From: JACRDG01 sp963760985
Lineage (GTDB): Bacteria > Desulfobacterota > Desulfomonilia > Desulfomonilales > Desulfomonilaceae
DNA length: 64,000 nucleotides
Direction of reading: 5' to 3'
Assembly: GCA_963760985.1 (NCBI GenBank)
Contig: CAVXFM010000016.1
Coordinates: 124,001-188,000, forward strand
Both the position numbers and the translations under genes were made by a program. Under the pieces are notes generated by a model. That model was not told the origin of the DNA. It did no database searches and worked only from the letters and a program-made list of their open reading frames with translations. Below are positions 54,304 through 62,106 of this stretch, piece after piece; the stretch's first letter is position 1, and the number at the start of each line of letters is the position of its first letter.

Positions 54304-54744
54304 ATGGATATAACCAAGACAAAGGTCCTTTTGATCGACGATGAAGAGAGTTTCGTGGCAGCCCTGGAAAAGCGATTGTTAATCAGGGATGTCCAGGTCG
54401 TGAAAGCGTATACCGGCGAGGACGGCCTTGCCAAGCTCGACGAGGAACCGGAAGTGGACATAGTCCTCCTTGATGTCAAGATGCCCGGTATAGACGGAAT
54501 CGAAACATTAAAGGAGATAAAAAGAAAGCACCCTCTTGTGGAAGTCATCATGCTCACCGGCCACGCGACCGTTGAGGCCGCGATCGAGGGCATGAAACTT
54601 GGAGCATTTGACTTCTTGATGAAGCCTCACGATACAGAAGAGCTTTTGGCGAAGCTGGCAGAAGCAAAAGCCAAGAAACACTCCCATAAGCTAAAGATTC
54701 TCGAAGCTGCAGGCAAAGATTTGAAGAAGCGGCGGGGGGTATGA
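54304..54744 (+). CDS. Stand-alone receiver-domain response regulator (RR3)
   Basis: 146 residues from ATG 54304 (GAGG 10 bases ahead). TKVLLIDDEESFVAALEKRL; phospho-Asp57 in IVLLDVKMPGIDGIETLKEI; VIMLTGHATVEAAIEGMKLG; Lys in FDFLMKPHDTEELLAKL; a Lys-rich C-terminal helix (KAKKHSHKLKILEAAGKDLK). Receiver only. It is placed directly before the histidine kinase, so it is a natural phospho-acceptor for it. Confidence 0.94.
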   Translation: MDITKTKVLLIDDEESFVAALEKRLLIRDVQVVKAYTGEDGLAKLDEEPEVDIVLLDVKMPGIDGIETLKEIKRKHPLVEVIMLTGHATVEAAIEGMKLGAFDFLMKPHDTEELLAKLAEAKAKKHSHKLKILEAAGKDLKKRRGV

Positions 54745-55040
54745 TCCCAAGTTTGCAGGGGCAGGTGATCGGGGCACGCGGTGCTCGGCAGGCTATGAGG
54801 CTTCGTAGGATATGCACAGGCCTCCGAGGTATTCGCTCAGGAGCCCCGCCTGCTGCCTCATCCTGATACCTCAGGACGCACCTGTGGCTCACTGACAAAA
54901 TCATGGAGGTTCTGTACGGAACCTTCGCAGCGAGCACTCTTGTTCGGAATTGCGTATGGCCACACAACAACTCCCGCGTGTTTCCTCACGCGACTTCGCA
55001 TAGATAATGGCCCGGAGAGAGGCTTTTCGCGAGGTATACG
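54745..55040. other. Gap before the histidine kinase, nothing recognised
   Basis: 296 bases with no supported gene. It may hold an internal promoter for the kinase-RR4 pair. Confidence 0.3.
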
Positions 55041-56747
55041 ATGAGTGATCAGACTGGTGAAAACGACAATTATTACAGGTCACTGACCAGACGAATCATC
55101 CTCATTATGGTGGTGGTGTCCGTCATACCTTTGCTCCTGATCTCAGGGACCATCCGATATTTCTTTCAAGTATCGTATCAGGAAAAAGTAGCGGATTACC
55201 TCAAGGTGCTCATAAAGAAACACCGACAGAATATCGATACTTTTCTGTCGGAAAAGCTTGCAGACATTCAGGCAGTTGCCGAATCGTATACATTCGCACA
55301 GCTAAGCGATGAAGCGTTCTTAACGGACAGGCTGAGGATTTTGCAAGAAGTCTACGGCCGGTCCTTTGTGGATCTCGGAGTCGTGAACGACCAAGGTATA
55401 CAAGTTGCCTATGCAGGGCCCTTCAAATTGACGGAAGCCGACTATTCCGGGGCTCCTTGGTTCAAGGAAGCAATGAAGGGCACCACGTATATCAGCAACG
55501 TGTTTCCCGGATTACGAGGCTTGCCCCATTTTATCGTTACCGTGCAACGCAAGGAAAAGGGGGTAAAATGGATACTCAGGGCCACGGTCGATTTTGACGC
55601 ATTCAATTCGCTCGTAGAGAACATTCGCATTGGGTCGACCGGGTTTGCCTTTATTCTCAATAACAAGGGAGAACTGCAGACCAAGCCCCGTTCGGAAATT
55701 CATACTTCCGAAGAAACCTTATGCCAGTTTCCTCGCGTCACCGGCCCAAGCTGCCGATGACGTGGTCGTGGAAGAAGAGACGAATGGGGCGGGCCACAGC
55801 TACGTGTACGTGATGTCTCGGCTAAAGAACGGCCAATGGTTGCTGGCGTTCCGTCAAACGACCGAAGACGCTTATTCTGCGCTGTATGCAGCGAGAAAGA
55901 TGACCATCGCCATATTCTTGTTAGGCGTGGTCGGCACGGTGGTCGCCGCGGTTCTCCTTTCCAGAAGAGTGGTGCTACGCATCATGCGAGCGGACAGCGA
56001 AAAACAGATGATGAACGAACGGGTCATCGAAGCGGGGAAACTGGCGTCACTGGGTGAGCTGGCTGCCGGGATCGCTCATGAAATCAATAATCCCGTGGCA
56101 GTCATGGTGGAAGAGGCCGGGTGGATGCAAGATCTTATGGAAGAAGACTCCCTGCGTGACTCTCCCAACGTGGAAGAGTTTAGACAGTCGCTCAAGCAGA
56201 TTCGGTACTCAGGGAGTCAGATGTAAAGAGATCACTCACAAACTGCTCAGTTTTGCGCGCAAAACGGATCCTCGACCTAAAGAGGTACAACTCAACGATC
56301 TGATAGAAGAGGTGGTCAACTTGTGCCAGCAACGCGCGCGGTATATCCACGGTAAAAATAGTGACCACTCTCGATCCGGATCTGCCCCTTGTGTACGTTT
56401 CTCCCACGGAGTTGCAGCAGGTGCTGATGAATCTGATCAACAACAGCTTGGACGCGATAGACCGCAGGGGAGGAAGAGTCGAGGTCCGAACCAGAGCCGA
56501 AGAGGGATTCGTGGTGATCGAAGTAGAAGATGATGGGCCCGGTATCCCGGAAGCATACCTCCCAAGAGTCTTCGATCCCTTTTTTACCACCAAGCCGGTA
56601 GGCAAGGGGACAGGGTTAGGGCTGTCCATCTGCTACGGAATCATTACGAGAATGGGTGGAAAGATCAGCGTGAATAGCGCTGTGGGAGTAGGAACCAGTT
56701 TCAACCTTCGGATTCCGCGTCCTGCATCTGCGCCTGAGCAAGGATGA
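55041..56747 (+). CDS. Cache-domain sensor histidine kinase; three frameshifts
   Basis: Membrane kinase of ~568 residues read through three one-base shifts (near 55719, 56205 and 56350). TM1 is IILIMVVVSVIPLLLISGTI; a periplasmic dCache-like domain (VDLGVVNDQGIQVAYAGPFK; PHFIVTVQRKEKGVKWILRA; IRIGSTGFAFILNNKGEL) continues in the second frame (AADDVVVEEETNGAGHSYVY). TM2 is MTIAIFLLGVVGTVVAAVLL. Phospho-acceptor His in GELAAGIAHEINNPVAVMVE. Then KEITHKLLSFARKTDP and an ATPase domain: NLINNSLDAID, DDGPGIP, FFTTKPVGKGTGLGLSICYG. Removing T from CCTTAT at the first site gives a seamless join. It is the only kinase in the locus. NtrB-like PAS is absent. Confidence 0.88.
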
Positions 56748-56942
56748 TGCGTCCCTGGGCTTCAAGCCTGGTACAGTAATGCGCGTGCGAACCGGAAAGG
56801 TGTCAAGGGATGTCTTCTTGACTCCGAGCGACGCGAGGCAGCCGAATCGACCGTCCCGCACGCCTCCCCCGGACCGGCAGCGTGACGCGTTTGACAGCGC
56901 CTTGGCATCAAAATATGGACCAGGGGCGAGTGAGGATGAAAC

Positions 56943-57350
56943 ATGAGTTCGAATGAGCCTCACCAGGCAGCGCACATAAAAGTGCTCCTCGTCGATGACG
57001 AAGAAGCGTATGTACGGATCCTTGCCAAACGGCTTACGAAAAGGAATTTTCAAGTAGGGACGGCTTTCAGCGGCATTCAAGGCGTGCAAGCGTTGCGCAA
57101 GGAAGAGTTTGATGTGGCTGTACTGGATCTCAAGATGGAAGATCTTGATGGAATCGAAGTGCTGAAGATTTTCAAGACCATGGTTCCTCGCATGTCGGTC
57201 ATCATGCTGACCGGTCATGGATCGGAGCAGGCAGCACGGGACGGCATCGAGTGCGGGGCATATGACTACTTGCTCAAGCCGTGCGATTTTGACGATCTTG
57301 TGGAAAAGATTGAAATGGCTGCAGCCGAAACAAGGCGAACAACTGACTGA
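56943..57350 (+). CDS. Stand-alone receiver-domain response regulator (RR4), divergent
   Basis: 135 residues. IKVLLVDDEEAYVRILAKRL; phospho-Asp62 in VAVLDLKMEDLDGIEVLKIF, where the usual M-P-G after the Asp is M-E-D; VIMLTGHGSEQAARDGIECG; Lys in YDYLLKPCDFDDLVEKI. No output domain. It is the most distant of the four receivers. It follows the kinase by ~195 bases, and element B5 starts 15 bases after its stop. Confidence 0.92.
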   Translation: MSSNEPHQAAHIKVLLVDDEEAYVRILAKRLTKRNFQVGTAFSGIQGVQALRKEEFDVAVLDLKMEDLDGIEVLKIFKTMVPRMSVIMLTGHGSEQAARDGIECGAYDYLLKPCDFDDLVEKIEMAAAETRRTTD

Positions 57351-57365
57351 CACCAATGCGCTTCC

Positions 57366-57517
57366 TGTGAAAATGCATTTTTGGGGGAAGGCCCTTCTTG
57401 AAAGAAGGGCCTTCCCCCAAACCCAAGAACTTCAGTCACTTGCCAGCTCCCGCTGGTCGCTGGACAGGGTGCCGTTTTCATGGTTCGTGTGTGACACTCC
57501 AGGTCATGGGAGTTCAC
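57366..57517 (-). repeat. Element B, copy B5 (inverted)
   Basis: Reverse copy right after the RR4 stop. It starts TGAAAATGCATTTTTGGGGG; long stem arms GGGGGAAGGCCCTTCTT around GA; it ends AGGTCATGGGAGTTCACTT. It could terminate the signalling operon. The gap 57518-57916 has no supported gene; 57530-57570 resembles the reverse of 7272-7300. Confidence 0.94.
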
Positions 57518-57916
57518 TTGTATGACAGGACTCAGGACGCAGGGCCGTGTCATCACTTCGCTCAGGAGACGCCAACCGCCGGGGTCGTACTCGCCTGAAA
57601 TGGATTCTTCCTGAGAGAGCTCAGGGACCTGGGAAGCACGCGGTTGCGCCCGACGCTGGCACAATAAGCCTTTGTCGCCGGCCCCTGTACGCCCCTTTGT
57701 CTTCCTGATCATCCTCTCGTCAATCTAGTTGAGTATCGCAAAGCTCTGCTCGGTGCAATCCCGCGATTCTCGGTCTCTTCGTGGTATACTCGATTGAGCT
57801 CCTTCCCCCCGACAGGGCGTACGTGAGCATTGTCCCCTTGAAAGAGACGCCGCGTCACTCGCCGCACGCAAGCCCTGGGAAAGACACAGTTGCGGAAGAA
57901 AAGCGGTCCCCGAAGA

Positions 57917-58379
57917 ATGGTCACCATGAGTCTTACCGTCGATCAGTCCATTTTGGATTCCATCCGCCAGATCCTTGATGTCGCCGCGCTTTACCCTTCA
58001 GAAACAACGGACGCATCTGCCGACCGCGATTCTGCATACGTGGCAGGGCATGTTTCCGCTTGTCCTGCCCTTCGAAGATGACTCGCAAAAGAAGGAACTG
58101 GTAGATTTCGTGAAAGAACAGGTGCGGGAGAAACAGGCCTATGCCGTAACCACAGTGACGGTCGGACGAATTCTCAGCACAAGGACTGGTGACGAGGAGG
58201 AGTGCCTGGTGGTGGCTACGGTCATTCAACCTGGCAGGGCGTATACGATCATGCAGAAATTCCTCAGAGACGAATTGCGAAACACCATAGAATTTGGAGA
58301 ACTCAGTGAGGGAGACGACGCGGTGGTGCCAGGGCAGATGGCCATCTTTCCAGCCTGGGATCACGAAATCTGCCATTGA
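57917..58379 (+). CDS. Hypothetical small protein, frame broken near 58000-58070
   Basis: Two overlapping frames seem to be parts of one ~150-residue protein: an N-terminal helix (MSLTVDQSILDSIRQILDVA) and a C-terminal part in another frame (PTAILHTWQGMFPLVLPFED, KKELVDFVKEQVREKQAYAV, EECLVVATVIQPGRAYTIMQ, GQMAIFPAWDHEICH). The second part is regular alpha/beta-like and looks genuinely coded. No family recognised. ATG 57917 and 57926 are both possible starts. It lies ~155 bases ahead of greA on the same strand. Confidence 0.55.
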
Positions 58380-58534
58380 TCGGTCGTTCGACAGCGAGCC
58401 CCCTGGCTTGGGGTCGAGCCGGCCCTTGAGACAGTATTGTCGTACGAGCGTTGACCTGGAACCGACGGTCTGCTAAGAAATCTTAGGTGTAAAGAGGGTG
58501 TTTTTGCATTGTTCATTACAGAGAGGATGAAACC

Positions 58535-59011
58535 ATGAGCTTGTCGAGACGTCCCATATCTTCTGAGGGCTATAAGAAGCTGAGGGAAGACATGGACCGG
58601 TTGATCCGGATAGAAAGACCCAGCGTGATTAAAGAGATAGAGATCGCACTTGGCCACGGCGATTTATCGGAGAACGCTGAATACACCTACGCCAAGGAAA
58701 AACAGGCCCTTATCGAGACTCGCATTCGCGACTATCAGGAGCGACTCTCGGCCTGCGAAGTAATTGATCTGGGAAATCGTCCGTCTTCGGACCGCATCGT
58801 CTTCGGACACCTCGTGACGATAGAGGATGTGGAAACCAACGAGAGAAAGGTCTTCAGGATCCTGGGGCCGGACGAGACCGACATAAGCCAGGGGATCATT
58901 TCCGTGGATTCGCCTCTGGGACGAGCCCTCATCGGTAAAGAAGCCGATGATGTGGTGGAAGTGAAAACACCCAACGGTGTCAGAGAATACGAAATTGTGG
59001 AAGTCATATGA
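58535..59011 (+). CDS. greA: Transcription elongation factor GreA
   Basis: 158 residues; stimulates transcript cleavage by backtracked RNA polymerase. It has the N-terminal coiled-coil with the acidic tip motif GDLSENAEYTYAKEKQA and the C-terminal FKBP-like domain (VFGHLVTIEDVETNERKVFR, PDETDISQGIISVDSPLGRA, LIGKEADDVVEVKTPNGVRE). Full length. GAGAGG lies upstream. It may be cotranscribed with the HAD gene 57 bases downstream. Confidence 0.95.
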   Translation: MSLSRRPISSEGYKKLREDMDRLIRIERPSVIKEIEIALGHGDLSENAEYTYAKEKQALIETRIRDYQERLSACEVIDLGNRPSSDRIVFGHLVTIEDVETNERKVFRILGPDETDISQGIISVDSPLGRALIGKEADDVVEVKTPNGVREYEIVEVI

Positions 59012-59068
59012 TCCCTGTGCGGCTTTCAAGCCAGACCGGTCCCTATGCCAATGGGTAAAGGAAGGCCC

Positions 59069-60379
59069 GTGACAGGTGGCAACAACGTGAAGGTGCTGGT
59101 GTTATGCGACTTCGATGGTACCGTCTGTTCCAAAGATACGGTGAACCGCCTCATCCGGGAGCACATCGCCTCTCCTGAATGGCGGTTCCACGTCAAAAGG
59201 TACTTTCGCGGGGAGATCGGCTCCAAGGAGGTGTACGAGTCGGTCGCTCCGTTGATGCGAATGACCCGGAAGGATCTCGACGATTTCGTCCTGAAACATG
59301 CCGTGCTGGACCCGGGGTTCCCGGCATTCCTCGCGTGGGCCGAAAGCCATGGAGTCGACGTCAAGATCGTATCCGACGGTTTCGACGCTACCATTAAAAC
59401 CTTGTTACGGAATCACGGGATTGACGGAATTGACATATTCTCCAACAATCTCGCACTCACCGAAGACGGTCCCGTCATCATCGACAGCCCCCATGCCAAT
59501 CCCGAATGCGGACGCTGCGCCGCGTGCAAGGTCCAGGTGCTTCGCGATTTTCGAGCCTCTTACGACAAAATCATTCTTATAGGCGACGGCGAGTCTGATC
59601 GGCATGCGGCTCAAGAAGCCGACGCGGTGATCGCGCTCAAAGACCTTTTTGTGTACTGTGCGCGGAAAGGCATCCCCGCGATTCGGGCAGACGGCTTCCA
59701 TGAGGTCCCTTTCCTGCTTACCAGACAAGTCGAGGCGGTCGCGTTCGACATGGACGGTACGCTGGTGGATTCGTTGCAGTCGATTGCAGACGCGTTCAAC
59801 CACATGTTCGACAAACTTGGCTATCCTTCGATGACCGTGGAAGAAGTGGTGCGCAACACTTCCGTGTCGTTGGTGGATTTCGTCAAGGGTTTCCTGAAAG
59901 AGCATGAAGCGCAGGAGGGCGTAAGGATTTTTCGAGACTACTACGACACCATCTTTCTGGAACGGACCACCATGATGCCCGGTGCGCAGGAGGCGCTCAA
60001 CGCGCTCAACGGCACACTGGTGCAGGGAGTGGTGACCAACAAACGCGGGCCGTACGCTCGTATGTTGGCAGAACATCTGGGTTTCGCGGAAAAGATGGCG
60101 CTCATCATCGGGGCTGAGGACGGCTTCAAGGCCAAGCCTGCGCGGGACATGTTCGACGAGTTCATTCGTTCTGTGGGAGCCCCACGGGACAAAACCGTGT
60201 ACGTGGGAGACGCACCTATAGACGTGCGGTCTGCTGCGAATGCGGGCATAGATGCCTTTGTCGTGGCCAACCGCATGTTCACTGCAGAGGAACTGGCGTT
60301 GCTTAGGCCTCGCCGCGTTCTGAGAAGCCTCACCGAGCTGCCGAGCGCGCTGAAACCGGTCATTTCGGTTCAAGAATGA
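59069..60379 (+). CDS. Tandem HAD-superfamily phosphatase (MtnX/SerB-like + phosphoglycolate-phosphatase-like)
   Basis: 436-residue fusion of two HAD domains. Domain 1 (~8-215): nucleophile motif LCDFDGTVCSKD (Asp14, Asp16), VDVKIVSDGFDATI, IDSPHANPECGRCAACKVQV with three Cys, and IILIGDGESDRHAAQEADAV; this is the MtnX-like/phosphoserine-phosphatase type. Domain 2 (~222-430): AFDMDGTLVDSLQSIADAFN (Asp227, Asp229), VQGVVTNKRGPYARML, FKAKPARDMFDEFI, TVYVGDAPIDVRSAANAGID; this is the Gph type. Both active sites look complete. The start is taken as GTG 59069 after AAAGGAAGG; ATG 59045 and 59051 are alternatives. Substrates are unknown. Confidence 0.9.
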   Translation: MTGGNNVKVLVLCDFDGTVCSKDTVNRLIREHIASPEWRFHVKRYFRGEIGSKEVYESVAPLMRMTRKDLDDFVLKHAVLDPGFPAFLAWAESHGVDVKIVSDGFDATIKTLLRNHGIDGIDIFSNNLALTEDGPVIIDSPHANPECGRCAACKVQVLRDFRASYDKIILIGDGESDRHAAQEADAVIALKDLFVYCARKGIPAIRADGFHEVPFLLTRQVEAVAFDMDGTLVDSLQSIADAFNHMFDKLGYPSMTVEEVVRNTSVSLVDFVKGFLKEHEAQEGVRIFRDYYDTIFLERTTMMPGAQEALNALNGTLVQGVVTNKRGPYARMLAEHLGFAEKMALIIGAEDGFKAKPARDMFDEFIRSVGAPRDKTVYVGDAPIDVRSAANAGIDAFVVANRMFTAEELALLRPRRVLRSLTELPSALKPVISVQE

Positions 60380-60507
60380 AACAAAATGACGCGTCGGAGG
60401 CTCTTTCGGGAAAAAAAGACTTCGTTAAGCCTCTATTCGCGGAACTTGCCCGGTATGGTGGTGTCCGAAACTATACCTACCTACCTACTTAACAAGAATA
60501 GCTGGGG

Positions 60508-60544
60508 AAAGGCCCTTACGTTCCTACCATACGCGAGGGCCTTT
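60508..60544. terminator. Bidirectional terminator-like hairpin between the HAD gene and lpxB
   Basis: AAAGGCCCT at 60508-60516 pairs perfectly with AGGGCCTTT at 60536-60544 around a 19-base loop, with A/T-rich edges on both sides. It sits between two converging genes and can serve both. Confidence 0.7.
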
Positions 60545-60594
60545 CGTTTGTCTGGGGTCTTTGGACAGGAAAACCGCTTGAAACCCCACGCTAT

Positions 60595-61843
60595 TCACTC
60601 TGCCTTTCCCTCGAGACTCTCGAGCACGATAGCTGCGGCGCTTTGACTTCCCTGCGGAGGGTTCAGCATGCCGCGAATCTGCTTGAAGCCGCTGATCATC
60701 GCTTCTCTGAGAGGTGTTTCGGTGCTCAATCTCGTGAGCCAGCCCGTGAGATTCTCTGGAGTGGCGTGGTACCTGCAGCAGTTCAGGCACAAAAAGAGCC
60801 CTGCCGCATTCCTGACAAGAGACGCGGATTCCTGCGTCCAGCATCCCGCTTATCGGCCCTCTTCCTTCCTTCTCTCGGTCTATTGCCAGGACGTTGGCAA
60901 TAGCCACGTGCACATCCTTGTCCATGACAAGCGGCTTGAGCACGTTGAGGGCAAACCACCAGGTGAATCGGTCCAGGATATAGACCACCGCGTGCGGCAT
61001 TTCCGCCAGCGCTGCCTGGAGCGTCGCGGTGCCGGACGTCACGAGACCGCAATCAGACGCTGCCATCATCCGGAACGCGTCAGTGGACCGCACGTGCACT
61101 TTGATAGGAAAACGTGAGAGGATTTCCTGAACCAGACCCGAGAGATGGGGGCCAGCCAGCGGGAGCAGGAACTGCGCGTCCGGGTGGTCTTGAGCGAACA
61201 GGCTGCCTGCCTCAGCCATCACGGGCAGCATTCTGCTGATCTCGGCCGGTCGGCTGCCAGGAACCAGCGCGATGGAACGGCGTGAACGGTCGAGCCCCAT
61301 TTCCGCTGCCAGTGCGCCTTTGTCAGGCATCTCCGGCAAATCCCTCGCCATGGTATGACCCACAAAATCGGTCCTGACGCCTGCGTCACGATAGACCTTC
61401 TCCTCAAAGGGGAAAATCGTCATCATTCGGTCCACACGTCGAGCGATCTTATGTATCCTTCCGCGACGCCAGGCCCATACCTGGGGGCTGATGAAGTAAC
61501 ACACGCGTACGCCCGCATCATGAGCAAATCGACAGAGCCTCAGATTCACGTCAGGAAAATCCACGGGAATGAACACGCTATGACGGCCGCTCCTGAGTTC
61601 CGTCTTCATGGTCTGGTACGCGCGGAAGATACTGCGAATCTTGGCCACACCTTCGCTCAGGCCTATGGTATTGACCTCGCGGTAATGATGCAAAAGCTCC
61701 ATGCCAGCGTTTGCCAGCTTATCTCCGCCAATGCCGGACACGCGAAGGTCGGGTCGCAATCGTTTCAGCTCTCGCACGAGGCCAGCAGCATGGTAGTCTC
61801 CCGAGGCCTCTCCTGCGAGCAGAAGTATGGAAGGTTGGGCCAT
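60595..61843 (-). CDS. lpxB: Lipid-A-disaccharide synthase; frameshift near 60772
   Basis: Membrane-associated glycosyltransferase joining UDP-diacylglucosamine and lipid X. ILLLAGEASGDYHAAGLVRE, the VFIPVDFPDVNLRLCRFAHD block, CYFISPQVWAWRRGRIHKIA and IALVPGSRPAEISRMLPVM are diagnostic. One extra G in coding-strand CAGGTACC (60772-60773) diverts the last ~60 residues; removing it restores PELLQYHATPENLTGWLTRL and AAAIVLESLEGKAE to the stop at 60595, the normal LpxB ending. Between ANVLA and FVPELLQ there is a ~30-residue insert with C-x2-C (SCQECGRALF) not found in E. coli LpxB. About 415 residues. Confidence 0.92.
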
Positions 61844-61961
61844 AGTGAATCTGTCCCTTTTCTTTTACGGTATTCTTCGCGAAGTACACCCGCTCGCGTG
61901 GGCAAACGGCCGGCAATGTTCTGACAAACTAACCTATTAGAGTAGCATACGGGGTTTTAGC

Positions 61962-61989
61962 TTGACAAGAAAATACTATGTGGTAAACA
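61962..61989 (+). promoter_or_regulatory. Possible promoter of the radical SAM gene
   Basis: TTGACA at 61962-61967, a 16-base AT-rich spacer and TAAACA (3 of 6 matches to TATAAT) lie ~118 bases ahead of the start at 62107 in an AT-rich divergent gap (61844-62106) shared with lpxB. Weak. Confidence 0.3.
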
Positions 61990-62106
61990 TGCCACTCCGA
62001 AAAGCACCTTCTTCTTGACGAGCGGTGGCGCTGGGTTACTTTTGCTGGAGTTTCCCGGAGTCACGCCGAGGTTCTCAAGATTATTCTTGCCCCTGGGGAG
62101 AACATC

